Made by a program: the position numbers and the translations under genes. From contig CM052358.1 of the NCBI GenBank assembly GCA_028551475.1, positions 2,544,501-2,608,500 on the forward strand: a DNA stretch of 64,000 bases, written 5' to 3'. The notes beneath the pieces are model-generated. The model had not been told where the DNA came from. It saw only the letters and a list, made by a program, of their open reading frames with translations, and ran no database searches. Source of the DNA: Casuarina equisetifolia. Taxonomy: Eukaryota; Streptophyta; Magnoliopsida; Fagales; Casuarinaceae. Positions 63,927 through 64,000 of the stretch are shown here, in pieces. Within the stretch, counting starts at the first letter, position 1. Each line of letters starts with the position of its first letter.

Positions 63927-64000
63927 ACAATGATGACATCTTTAACCATGCATTCGAAATTTATGGCATGCTATGGAGCATCCATTCAAACTGTTTGGCT

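Larger units (their letters stand above)
58227..64000 (+). mobile_element. Near full-length Ty1/copia retrotransposon inserted in SAG101-C
   Basis: The 5' LTR is 58227-58676 (450 bp, TGTTAG...CTAACA), followed two bases later by a perfect initiator-tRNA PBS (tggtatcagagc, 58679-58690). A 1.57-kb untranslated leader with a minisatellite precedes gag-pol, which runs to the window edge in one frame. The 3' LTR is outside the window. The five bases ctaaa before the LTR are the candidate target duplication. Confidence 0.92.

Overview
The window reads as nuclear DNA of a eudicot plant. Genes are split by many short AT-rich introns, the products are plant organellar and Golgi proteins, plant Ty1/copia-type retrotransposons are present, and there are several SAG101-like immune genes, a family known from eudicots. 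I cannot name the species from the sequence.

Positions 1-28,100 are ordinary single-copy genes, all on the + strand: the 3' part of a golgin (GC5/TMF type), a plastidic-glucose-transporter-like sugar carrier (SGB1 type), the mitochondrial cytochrome c maturation factor CCMH, and a malonyl-CoA synthetase (AAE13 type). The exon models for these were built by hand; reading phase is kept across every junction and the products have the expected family lengths. The AAE13 gene carries a convincing U12-type AT-AC intron, a GC-AG intron, and two possible start codons that would give a transit-peptide form and a shorter form.

Positions 28,400-58,226 are an accessory region built by tandem duplication. 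The unit holds a small hotdog acyl-CoA thioesterase on the + strand, a SAG101-like gene on the - strand, a short unrecognised block, an AKRP-like ankyrin pseudogene on the - strand, and a stray last exon of the thioesterase. Only the first thioesterase (28,889-29,889) looks fully intact. The second has lost a splice donor, the third has an early stop, and the fourth and fifth are single-exon remnants. SAG101 copy A has two frameshifts, a 438-bp in-frame deletion and an LTR element in an intron. Copy B lost the exon with the GHSLGG motif but keeps an open frame, and a truncated copia element sits just upstream of its likely start. Copy C is frameshifted and cut by another copia element.

The mobile elements are informative. 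The 3.7-kb LTR element at 34,403-38,126 is structurally complete (289-bp LTRs, PBS, PPT, 5-bp target duplication), but instead of pol it carries pieces resembling at least three host genes: a JMJ22-type F-box region, an Agenet-like region and an aconitase C-terminal domain. A 109-bp SINE-like insert at 39,902 has a 13-bp target duplication and an empty paralogous site in the next unit. From 58,227 to the window end runs a nearly full-length Ty1/copia element whose single long frame is broken only by TAG codons.
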